Below are positions 1 to 6,163 of a DNA stretch of 9,088 nucleotides, piece by piece; the first letter of the stretch is position 1, and each line of letters opens with the position of its first letter. Source of the stretch: an uncultured Clostridia bacterium (GTDB lineage Bacteria > Bacillota > Clostridia > TANB77 > CAG-508). The translations under genes and the position numbers were made by a program. The DNA lies in contig CAKPGC010000023.1 of assembly GCA_934154445.1 (NCBI GenBank), positions 1 to 9,088 of the forward strand, given 5' to 3'. The notes below the pieces were generated by a model that worked only from the letters and a program-made list of their open reading frames with translations, was not told the origin of the DNA and did no database searches.

Positions 1-60
1 CTAAAGGATTTACTGTTTACTTTTCAATGTACTTTTTGTTCTCCGTTTTGTCGGTGAACG
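1..60 (-). other. 5' leader of a strong transcript leaving the window, probably an rRNA operon leader
   Basis: This stretch lies just downstream of the perfect promoter at 67-95 on the minus strand, with transcription expected to start near position 60. The first transcribed bases can fold into a hairpin at 38-59: GTTC and CCG pair with CGG and GAAC around one A-A mismatch and a 6-base loop. Further on, the minus strand reads ACATTGAAAAGTAAACAG. This resembles the conserved antitermination-type segment found ahead of 16S genes in Firmicutes. No open reading frame or SD is seen. That the 16S gene follows is inference; another abundant stable RNA is possible. Confidence 0.5.
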
Positions 61-66
61 ATTTGT

Positions 67-95
67 ATTATACTATATGTTTTTTTCTTTGTCAA
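67..95 (-). promoter_or_regulatory. Consensus sigma-A promoter (P2) firing leftward out of the window
   Basis: On the minus strand TTGACA (95-90) is followed by 17 bases and TATAAT (72-67), a perfect match to the housekeeping promoter at the optimal spacing. Upstream, at about 96-131, several A-tracts occur at roughly helical spacing, as in UP elements that bind the RNA polymerase alpha subunit. Perfect hexamers plus an UP-like region are typical of rRNA promoters in Firmicutes. The gene it drives is outside the window. Confidence 0.85.
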
Positions 96-168
96 CATAT
101 TTTTCAAAATTTTTTCATAAATTTTTCAAATGTATTTTTATCGTTCCAAAACTGAAGGACTAAATAAA

Positions 169-197
169 ATATTACCACCTTTTTTTATGAAAGTCAA
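169..197 (-). promoter_or_regulatory. Second, weaker upstream promoter (P1) in tandem
   Basis: On the minus strand TTGACT (197-192, 5 of 6 consensus) is followed by 17 bases and TAATAT (174-169, 4 of 6). It lies about 102 bp upstream of the perfect promoter and faces the same way. Tandem P1/P2 promoters about 100 bp apart are common for rRNA operons in Bacillus and relatives. In such AT-rich sequence a chance match is possible, so this call rests mainly on the tandem arrangement. Confidence 0.45.
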
Positions 198-282
198 TAC
201 TTTTTTTATTATATTTTTACATATTTTTTTATTACATAAAAATCATTATTAATTCCAAAAATTCTTTCCTATAATAATATAG

Positions 283-323
283 AAAAAACTTCAAAATATC
301 ATCTAGATATTCTGAAGTTTTTT
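283..323 (-). terminator. Intrinsic terminator of the lepA-to-620-residue-protein unit
   Basis: An 11-bp perfect inverted repeat (283-293 with 313-323) continues inward as AATATC/GATATT (295-300 with 306-311) around a 5-base loop. The single A/C mismatch becomes a G-U pair in the minus-strand RNA. In that RNA the stem ends in a run of six U. It starts 7 bp after the stop codon of the upstream gene. The arm sequence (U-run on either strand) could also stop transcription arriving on the plus strand. Confidence 0.9.
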
Positions 324-330
324 AATACCG

Positions 331-2193
331 TTATTGAATTTTTGCCCTAATAACTTTAACAAAACCATTATCATCATAATCAATAGAAACAGTATATTTA
401 TTATTTTTATTTGTTTCTAAAAATGTTAAAATGTCTTTTTGTTTTTCTTCATTATTAGAATTCTGTTTTATATAGAAAAGTATTTCATCAATGTTCTTTT
501 GGTATTCTTTGCTTCCTTCATAAGAAGAATCCAATTTTTCAACATCCAAATCTTCTATATCTCCACTTTTTGTAAGAATGTTTGCATCCTCTAAATTATT
601 TTCTGATGTTTTTAACAATTCTTTTATATTATCTGAAGTTAAATTTTCACTTACAAAAAATTCAAATTGAGAATTAAATCTATTTTTTTCTATATTTGAA
701 GTTTCTCCATTATCAGGTATTTCTATTGTATTTTTATCTAATATATCCAAATTTTGTAACATTTTAGTATAATCTTCCTTACTAACTACTTCAAATAAAT
801 TTGATAACTGTTCTTGAAAATTATCTGCAAGTATTTGGTTTATTATATCTCTTTGCTCTGGTTCTAATTCATCTAATCTTACATTATCTGTATCTAATGT
901 TACTTTGTTTTCAAAGTCTTGTACAAATTCAGTATTATCTACAATTTTCAAAATACCTTCATATTTTTCATTTGCTAATCCAATTTGTACAGTTCTATCT
1001 AATTTATTATTTTCTAAAACTTGTTGATAACTTATTTGTACATCTGTTATTGTATCGTTATCTTTTAATTCTTTATATTCTAATAATATATGTGATTGTG
1101 TTTCATTTTCAGTTTTATCAATTCTTAAAACTTGTTCTTCTGTATTATCTCCTATTTTTACATTATCTATTTTTATAGTTGAATCATTATACATATCTAT
1201 TGTTAATTTTTGTCCGCTTTTTTCTATTGATGTTCTTACTGTTTTTTCATTATTTTCATATACTGTGATTTTTACTTCTTCATTTCCAATATTGTTATTT
1301 TTAATTTTTTCTATCTCACTGTTTATATATTCTATAAATTTTTCTCTTAATGTTTTATCTTCTTCATAGTCTTGATACTTTTCTTTTATTTTTTCTTCTA
1401 TAAGGTCTACTTTTGATAAAATAACTTCATCATTTGTAATTTGTTCTAATAATTTAATATATATATTATTGCATTCTTCTACTGTAAGTTTTATATAATA
1501 TGCATTTGTTTTTAGATCTTTGTTGTTTACAGTTATTAATGCATCTGATTGTTTATAATATTTATTTGATGATACATTAGCTTGTATTATGTTCATATAT
1601 GTATTCAACATTGTTTGTTTTTCTTCGTCTGTAAAAGCTAGTATTGAATTTATATTTATAGAAGATGTCAATTCTTCTATATTATCTAATTTATATTCTT
1701 TTAGTGTTTCATTGTCTCCATTATTTTCTACTGATACAAATTGTTGTATATCTTTTAATCTGATTCCATACATTTGGTCTTGTTTTATGTATTCTACCCC
1801 CAATAATTTTTCATTTTCTTTTTCAATTGCTATGTCCTTGTAGTCATAATTATTAAGTTTATCAACATTACTAATTATTTTTATTCCCACATTATTGATT
1901 TGACTATTTTTATTTTGGTCACTTGTTCCTAAATTTTCTGTATATTCTATTGTCCCTTCAATTTGAGATGTATATTTATTGTTATTTAACATATTTGTTA
2001 TTTCTGTGTTCTCACTCATATTTAAAAATTTTGCATTTTCAAAATTTTGTGTTAGATATTTTGCAAATAATGTTTCGTTTGATTTGAACATATCTGTTTC
2101 TAAATACAAATATCCTAATATTCCTATAATTGCTAATACTATTAAAACGATGAACAATACTAGAATTACTATTCTTTTTTTCCTTGGCATCAT
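331..2193 (-). CDS. Membrane-anchored protein of unknown function, large extracytoplasmic domain
   Basis: I do not recognise this 620-residue protein. It begins with a positively charged stretch (MMPRKKR) followed by one hydrophobic segment at about residues 8-30, then about 590 hydrophilic residues rich in Asn, Glu, Asp, Lys and Ile. This is the layout of a signal-anchored protein with its bulk outside the cell. No lipobox cysteine follows the hydrophobic segment, and only one cysteine is seen in the whole protein. No catalytic motif, cell-wall-binding repeat or LPXTG signal is visible. Several beta-like stretches and short helical stretches alternate. The start is fixed by a perfect AGGAGG seven bases upstream of the first of two adjacent ATG codons. 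It is the last gene of the lepA-side unit, 65 bp after the rlmB-like gene and 7 bp before a terminator. The AT-rich 65-bp gap could hold a promoter of its own. Roles in envelope structure or sensing are guesses only. Confidence 0.85.
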   Translation of the reverse strand: MMPRKKRIVILVLFIVLIVLAIIGILGYLYLETDMFKSNETLFAKYLTQNFENAKFLNMSENTEITNMLNNNKYTSQIEGTIEYTENLGTSDQNKNSQINNVGIKIISNVDKLNNYDYKDIAIEKENEKLLGVEYIKQDQMYGIRLKDIQQFVSVENNGDNETLKEYKLDNIEELTSSININSILAFTDEEKQTMLNTYMNIIQANVSSNKYYKQSDALITVNNKDLKTNAYYIKLTVEECNNIYIKLLEQITNDEVILSKVDLIEEKIKEKYQDYEEDKTLREKFIEYINSEIEKIKNNNIGNEEVKITVYENNEKTVRTSIEKSGQKLTIDMYNDSTIKIDNVKIGDNTEEQVLRIDKTENETQSHILLEYKELKDNDTITDVQISYQQVLENNKLDRTVQIGLANEKYEGILKIVDNTEFVQDFENKVTLDTDNVRLDELEPEQRDIINQILADNFQEQLSNLFEVVSKEDYTKMLQNLDILDKNTIEIPDNGETSNIEKNRFNSQFEFFVSENLTSDNIKELLKTSENNLEDANILTKSGDIEDLDVEKLDSSYEGSKEYQKNIDEILFYIKQNSNNEEKQKDILTFLETNKNNKYTVSIDYDDNGFVKVIRAKIQ

Positions 2194-2258
2194 ATATATT
2201 CCTCCTAAAAATTTTATATAAATATATTATATATTTTTTTATATTTTTTATCAATAGA

Positions 2259-3065
2259 TTATTTTAAAATTCTTTGTTTAAGTGCTTCATATACAATTAT
2301 TCCTGTAGATACAGAGGCATTTAATGACGTAACTTTTCCTTTCATTGGAATTTTAACCAAAAAGTCACAATTTTTTGTAACTTTATCACTCATTCCGCTT
2401 CCTTCATTTCCAATTACAATTCCTAGAGGTCCTGTTAAATCTTGATCATAATAGTATTTTTCTGTATTAATGTCTGTTCCACATATCCATAGACCTGCAT
2501 CTTTTAGTTTTTGAATTGCATCTGATATGTTTGTAACTCTAGCAATATGCATATATTCTACTGCTCCTGCTGATGTTTTATTTACTGTACTATTTACCGC
2601 TGCTGCTCTTCTTTTTGGTATTATTACTCCATGTATTCCAGCTGTTTCAGCTGTTCTAATTATTGAACCAAGATTATGTGGGTCTTCTATACCATCTAAT
2701 ATTAAAACAAATGGGTCTTCATTTTTTTCTTTTGCATAGTCTATAATATCTTCTATTTCACAGTATTCAAATGGTGGCACTATTGCAATAACTCCTTGAT
2801 AGTTTTGATTTTGTGCCATTTCATCCATTTGTCTTTTATCTTTTTCTACTATTATTATTCCTTTTTCTTTTGCTATTGCTATTATTTTGTTTATTGAACC
2901 ATGTCTTTCTCCTTTTGCTATAAATATTTTGTTGATGTCTTTTCCACTTTCTAATAGTTCTAATACTGAGTTTCTTCCTTCTACTTGGTCGTCATAATTT
3001 TTTTCTTCTTCCTTTTTTTCCACTTTTTTATTTAATCTATTATTTTTTTCATTTTTCCTGTTCAT
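2259..3065 (-). CDS. rlmB: TrmH/SpoU-family RNA 2'-O-methyltransferase, RlmB-like (23S rRNA G2251)
   Basis: From the preferred start the protein has 268 residues. Residues 28-82 form the SpoU substrate-binding domain, opening with VEGRNSVLELL. The C-terminal part is a SPOUT methyltransferase with all three family motifs: motif 1 around NLGSIIRTA (131-139, with the conserved Asn and Arg), motif 2 IGNEGSGM (218-225), and motif 3 IPMKGKVTSLNASVS (239-253), which forms the trefoil-knot SAM pocket. RlmB methylates the ribose of G2251 in the peptidyl-transferase region of 23S rRNA; assigning exactly that target among TrmH relatives is inference. The first 27 residues are a Lys/Glu/Asn-rich, probably disordered extension. 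An upstream ATG at 3089 in frame lacks an SD; ATG at 3065 has GGGAG 12 bases upstream and is preferred. The gene overlaps the end of the mazG-like gene by 17 bp, implying translational coupling. Confidence 0.88.
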   Translation of the reverse strand: MNRKNEKNNRLNKKVEKKEEEKNYDDQVEGRNSVLELLESGKDINKIFIAKGERHGSINKIIAIAKEKGIIIVEKDKRQMDEMAQNQNYQGVIAIVPPFEYCEIEDIIDYAKEKNEDPFVLILDGIEDPHNLGSIIRTAETAGIHGVIIPKRRAAAVNSTVNKTSAGAVEYMHIARVTNISDAIQKLKDAGLWICGTDINTEKYYYDQDLTGPLGIVIGNEGSGMSDKVTKNCDFLVKIPMKGKVTSLNASVSTGIIVYEALKQRILK

Positions 3066-3603
3066 TATCTCTTTTTTCTCCCTTTTCATTATATCTTGAA
3101 TTTATTTTATTTAAGTTTTCTTTTAAAATTTCATCAAATTCTATATTAACTAATTTTGATAGTTCGAATATATTTTCACATTGCTTGTCTATCTCTAATT
3201 TTAGATTTTCTTTTTGTGTTTCTCCTTTGTTGAAATTTTGATATTCTTCTACTATTTTTCCGCTTTGCGTTCCTATTTTGATTGATAATTGTATTAATGC
3301 TTCTCTTTTATTTAAATTACTTTCTGCAACTTCTTTCTGTAATTGCCCTATATTGATATTAACATTTTTGCAAATTAATGCTATGTACCATAACAAATCG
3401 CCTAATTCACTTTTTATTTCTTGCATATCTAGTGGTTTTTCGTGAAAATTTCCTTTAAATAGTGGTTTTCTAAATTCTGCTATCACTTCGCCTGTTTCTT
3501 CTATTAATCCCATGCATGCATAATTCATTTTTTCTTTACTACTATTTTCTATTGTTTTATTTAATCTAGTTATTGCTTTTTCTTTATATTCTTCTAAATT
3601 CAT
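3049..3603 (-). CDS. MazG-like nucleoside triphosphate pyrophosphohydrolase with degenerate second half
   Basis: This 184-residue protein carries the metal-binding signature of the all-alpha NTP pyrophosphatase (MazG) superfamily: EExxE as EETGE at residues 35-39 and ExxD as ELGD at 66-69, in helices with the usual flanking pattern (GLIEETGEVIAEF, ELGDLLWYIALI). Such enzymes cleave (d)NTPs to monophosphate and pyrophosphate and clear non-canonical nucleotides. Residues about 102-172 look like a second copy of the fold: SGKIVEEY parallels TGEVIAEF, and VNIEFDEILKENLNKINSRY parallels the usual closing helix of the family. Most metal ligands are lost there (E39 to K116, D69 to K140). The start at 3603 has AGAAGG nine bases upstream, overlapping the stop of the preceding small gene. 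The 3' end overlaps the rlmB-like gene. The substrate cannot be told; dimeric dUTPase-like or MazG-type activity are both possible. Confidence 0.82.
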   Translation of the reverse strand: MNLEEYKEKAITRLNKTIENSSKEKMNYACMGLIEETGEVIAEFRKPLFKGNFHEKPLDMQEIKSELGDLLWYIALICKNVNINIGQLQKEVAESNLNKREALIQLSIKIGTQSGKIVEEYQNFNKGETQKENLKLEIDKQCENIFELSKLVNIEFDEILKENLNKINSRYNEKGEKRDNEQEK

Positions 3604-3616
3604 TTATCTATGCCTT

Positions 3617-3826
3617 CTATTCTAATGATATTTCTAAAGAATCTGCTATATTTTTAGCATTTTTTAGAATTTCATTTAAATCTTCTTTTATTTCTTCAAT
3701 TTTTTCTTTTCTTTTTTCTTTCGATTCTTCAGAATATAATATATATTCAGCATTTGCATTTATTTTTCCACTATTTATACTTAAATCCAATACATTTTTA
3801 ATTAATTTTTCTCTTCTATTCTCCAT
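3617..3826 (-). CDS. Small charged helical protein, unknown function
   Basis: A 69-residue protein that I do not recognise. It is very rich in Lys and Glu, has no hydrophobic segment and no cysteine. Residues about 33-66 (from SEESKEKRKEKIEE onward) have a spacing of Ile and Leu compatible with an amphipathic helix or coiled coil. It is judged real because a strong SD (AGAGGAG) lies six bases before its ATG, and because it fills the space between lepA and the mazG-like gene with only 13 bp to the latter, whose SD overlaps this gene's stop codon. Its position suggests co-translation with the mazG-like gene and perhaps interaction with that protein or with RNA. This is inference from position only. 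Confidence 0.7.
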   Translation of the reverse strand: MENRREKLIKNVLDLSINSGKINANAEYILYSEESKEKRKEKIEEIKEDLNEILKNAKNIADSLEISLE

Positions 3827-3844
3827 AATCTTCTCCTCTTACTG

Positions 3845-3881
3845 TAATGTCCCAAAAAGCAACGTCCCAAAAAGTACATTA
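3845..3881 (-). repeat. Short tandem repeat inside a small inverted repeat, overlapping the lepA stop codon
   Basis: Two copies of GTCCCAAAAAG (3849-3859 and 3864-3874) occur with a 15-bp period. They are flanked by a 6-bp inverted repeat, TAATGT (3845-3850) and ACATTA (3876-3881); the right arm contains the lepA stop codon. On the transcript each unit reads CTTTTTGGGAC. No T-run follows, so it is not an ordinary terminator. It may be a remnant of a small palindromic repeat family or a binding or processing site between lepA and the next gene. Confidence 0.55.
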
Positions 3882-5690
3882 TTCATCGTCTAATTTTAAG
3901 ACTGATAAAAATGCTTCTTGTGGTACTTCAACATTACCAATTTCACGCATTTTCTTTTTACCTCTTTTTTGTTTTTCAAGTAGTTTTTTCTTTCTAGTAA
4001 CATCTCCACCATAGCATTTTGCAAGCACATCTTTTCTCATTGCTGATATTGTTTCTCTTGCTATTATTTGTCCACCAATTACTGCTTGAATTGGTATTGT
4101 AAATAATTTTCTTGGTATAACTGTTTTTAATTTTTCTACCATTTTCTTTCCTCTTGTATATGCGCTATCTTTGTGTACTATAAATGAAAGGGCATCAACT
4201 GGTTCACCATTTATATGGATGTCCAATTTTACTAGATTTGACCTTCTGTATTCTTTAAATTCATAGTCAAATGATGCATATCCTTTTGTTTTTGATTTTA
4301 GGTTGTCAAAAAAGTCGTATATTATTTCATTTAATGGCATTTCATATACTAGTGTTACTCTGTTTTCGTCAAGGTATTTCATGTCTATATAAACTCCACG
4401 TCTATTTTGACATATTTCCATGATGTTTCCTACATATTCTTTTGGTGTCAATATGTTTGCTGTTACAAATGGTTCTTCTATATATGAGATTTCTTGTGGT
4501 GTTGGTAATTCTGTTGGATTATATATTTCTTCAACTTCCCCTGTTGTTTTATGTACTTTATATATAACTGATGGTGCCGTTGTAATTAAACCTAAGTCAA
4601 ATTCTCTGTCTAATCTTTCTTCGATTATTTCTAAGTGAAGTAGTCCTAAAAATCCACATCTAAATCCAAATCCTAGTGCTGCTGATGTTTCTGGTTCATA
4701 TTCTAATGCTGCATCGTTTAATTGTAGTTTTTCTAATGCTACTTTTAAATTCTCATATTCACTTCCATCTATTGGGTAAAGTCCACAATACACCATTGGT
4801 GTTACTTTTTTGTATCCTTTTAATGGCTTGTCCGCTAGATTGTTATTTAAAGTTACTGTGTCTCCTACATGTATGTCTGATAAACTTTTTATGCTTGCTG
4901 CTATATATCCAACTTCTCCTGCTTTTATTTCATCTGTTGGTAAATATGTTCCTGGTGCGAAGTATCCTACTTCAGCTACTGTGTATATTTTATTGGTTGC
5001 CATTAATTTTATTTCGTCTCCAACTTTAACTTTTCCATCAACAACTCTTACATAAGCAACTGCACCTTTGTAATTATCGTAGTATGAATCAAAAATTAAG
5101 CAAGTTGTTTTTGCATTTTCATCACCTTTTGGTGCAGGCAAATCTGTTATAATTCTCTCTAAAACTTCTTCTACATTTAATCCTGATTTTGCTGATATGC
5201 AAGGAGCATCTTCTGCTGGTATTCCTATAATATCTTCTATCTCTTTTTTTACTTCATCTGGTCTTGCATTTGGTAAATCTATTTTATTTATTACTGGTAA
5301 TATTTCTAGATTATTGTCTATTGCTAAATATACATTTGCAAGTGTTTGTGCTTCAACCCCTTGACTTGAATCTACAACTAGAATTGCTCCATCGCATGCA
5401 GCTAGACTTCTTGATACTTCATAGTTAAAGTCTACATGTCCTGGTGTGTCTATTAAATTTAATTCGTATTCTTCACCATTTTTTGCTTTGTATATCATTC
5501 TTACTGCTTGAGATTTTATTGTGATTCCTCTTTCTTTTTCAATTTCCATGTTGTCTAAAACTTGGCTTTCCATCTCTCTTTTTGAAAGTACGCCTGTCAT
5601 TTCTATAAGTCTATCTGCTAAAGTAGATTTTCCATGATCTATATGTGCAATTATACTAAAATTTCTAATGTGTTCTTGTCTATTACTCAT
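3879..5690 (-). CDS. lepA: Elongation factor 4 (LepA), ribosome back-translocating GTPase
   Basis: LepA binds stalled or mistranslocated ribosomes and also supports ribosome biogenesis; it is a cytoplasmic and membrane-associated translational GTPase. The protein has 603 residues, the normal family length. All GTPase motifs are visible: G1 AHIDHGKST (15-23), G2 RGIT (54-57), G3 DTPGH (81-85, with the catalytic His), G4 NKID (135-138) and G5 SAKSG (166-170). EF-G-like domains follow, and the LepA-specific C-terminal domain ends with the conserved YGGDVTRKKKLLEKQKRGKKKM stretch near the C-terminus. A TTG extension at 5711 is in frame but runs through the leader hairpin; AGGAG sits five bases before the ATG at 5690, and the family usually begins MSN-QE-IRNF, so 5690 is chosen. 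It appears to be the first gene of a unit running to the 620-residue protein. It has its own likely promoter at 5747-5775 and a hairpin leader. Confidence 0.97.
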   Translation of the reverse strand: MSNRQEHIRNFSIIAHIDHGKSTLADRLIEMTGVLSKREMESQVLDNMEIEKERGITIKSQAVRMIYKAKNGEEYELNLIDTPGHVDFNYEVSRSLAACDGAILVVDSSQGVEAQTLANVYLAIDNNLEILPVINKIDLPNARPDEVKKEIEDIIGIPAEDAPCISAKSGLNVEEVLERIITDLPAPKGDENAKTTCLIFDSYYDNYKGAVAYVRVVDGKVKVGDEIKLMATNKIYTVAEVGYFAPGTYLPTDEIKAGEVGYIAASIKSLSDIHVGDTVTLNNNLADKPLKGYKKVTPMVYCGLYPIDGSEYENLKVALEKLQLNDAALEYEPETSAALGFGFRCGFLGLLHLEIIEERLDREFDLGLITTAPSVIYKVHKTTGEVEEIYNPTELPTPQEISYIEEPFVTANILTPKEYVGNIMEICQNRRGVYIDMKYLDENRVTLVYEMPLNEIIYDFFDNLKSKTKGYASFDYEFKEYRRSNLVKLDIHINGEPVDALSFIVHKDSAYTRGKKMVEKLKTVIPRKLFTIPIQAVIGGQIIARETISAMRKDVLAKCYGGDVTRKKKLLEKQKRGKKKMREIGNVEVPQEAFLSVLKLDDE

Positions 5691-5694
5691 CATT

Positions 5695-5700
5695 TCTCCT
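5695..5700 (-). promoter_or_regulatory. lepA ribosome binding site, decides the start
   Basis: AGGAGA on the minus strand. The second of two adjacent ATG codons (5690) lies five bases after the GGAG core. The first (5693) would be only two bases away, too close. The site directly follows the hairpin at 5706-5732, leaving five bases between them. Confidence 0.8.
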
Positions 5701-5705
5701 GTCTT

Positions 5706-5732
5706 TGTCAATGGGGAGGCCCCTTTTTGACA
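5706..5732 (-). promoter_or_regulatory. GC-rich hairpin in the lepA 5' leader
   Basis: An outer stem TGTCAA/TTGACA (5706-5711 with 5727-5732) encloses an inner stem GGGG/CCCC (5713-5716 with 5720-5723), with a 3-base loop and a small internal loop. It is strikingly GC-rich for this region. It ends five bases before the lepA SD and has no U-run after it, so it is not a standard terminator. The CTCC within the hairpin could alternatively pair with GGAG of the SD. It could control translation, stabilise the mRNA, or be a small intergenic palindromic repeat. Confidence 0.6.
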
Positions 5733-5746
5733 GATTTATTTTTTTC

Positions 5747-5775
5747 ATTCTAACATAATTACAAAAAAATCACAA
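5747..5775 (-). promoter_or_regulatory. Likely lepA promoter with extended -10
   Basis: On the minus strand TTGTGA (5775-5770) is followed by 17 bases and TAGAAT (5752-5747, 5 of 6 consensus), with TG one base upstream of the -10, the extended -10 feature of Gram-positive promoters. The start would fall near 5740 and give a leader of about 50 bases containing the hairpin at 5706-5732. The -35 is weak (4 of 6). Confidence 0.55.
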
Positions 5776-5818
5776 TAGTTTTATTACAATCAAAATAGCT
5801 TAAACAATTTATATAAAT

Positions 5819-6163
5819 CTACAGTACTATACCTTCATAAACATTATAAACATTTACATATCCCATTTTTTCTAATATTTGTTGTACTCTTTGACTTCTA
5901 TGCCCAGTTGAACAATATACAACTATAATTTCTTCTTTATTCGGAATTTTCTTTTCTATTTCTTTTTTTATTTGATAATCTGGTATTGAAATCGCACCAT
6001 CTACATGTCCTTCTCTATATTCTTGTAAGCTCCTTACATCTATTATTGTTGCTCCTTGTTTTATATATGAGTCTAAATCCTCTCTTGTAATATCCTTATT
6101 ATTATCAAAGCCTCGTTTTAATCCAAAGTTTTTCTCTATCATATATATAAATTTTGTGAACAT
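5819..6163 (-). CDS. Single-domain rhodanese-like sulfurtransferase
   Basis: A 114-residue rhodanese-fold protein with no predicted export signal. Visible hallmarks are IIDVRSLQEYREGHVDGAISIP (about 40-61), which matches the conserved D-R and GH-x-x-GA-x-x-(I/L)P pattern, and the active-site loop CSTGHR (84-89) with the persulfide-forming Cys84 and the closing Arg. Members carry sulfur as a cysteine persulfide and pass it to acceptors; the partner here is unknown. The start is supported by AGGAG six bases upstream of the ATG at 6163. The first 25 residues (MFTKFIYMIEKNFGLKRGFD) are a mildly hydrophobic leader ahead of the domain. The gene stands alone between the DnaA-box region and lepA, with 128 bp to lepA and no clear terminator after it, so some read-through into lepA is possible. 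A TATAAT-like -10 lies at 6194-6199 with no good -35. Confidence 0.9.
   Translation of the reverse strand: MFTKFIYMIEKNFGLKRGFDNNKDITREDLDSYIKQGATIIDVRSLQEYREGHVDGAISIPDYQIKKEIEKKIPNKEEIIVVYCSTGHRSQRVQQILEKMGYVNVYNVYEGIVL

Noticed and set aside
801..1178. Plus-strand open frame within the 620-residue protein gene
   Set aside because: It is a Leu/Tyr/Phe-rich antisense shadow of an AT-rich gene, with no SD and no recognisable domain. The same holds for the other plus-strand frames at 1589-1843, 1979-2221, 2527-2739, 3573-3893, 4420-4638, 4676-5055, 6644-6880, 7318-7503, 8103-8393 and 8722-8952.
2039..2254. Minus-strand 71-residue frame overlapping the start of the membrane protein
   Set aside because: It covers the same DNA in another frame, has no SD, and its composition is Ile/Asn/Lys-rich noise typical of AT-rich leader sequence.
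5691..5711. TTG-initiated N-terminal extension of LepA
   Set aside because: It would read through the SD and part of the leader hairpin. The ATG at 5690 has a well-spaced SD and matches the usual LepA N-terminus.
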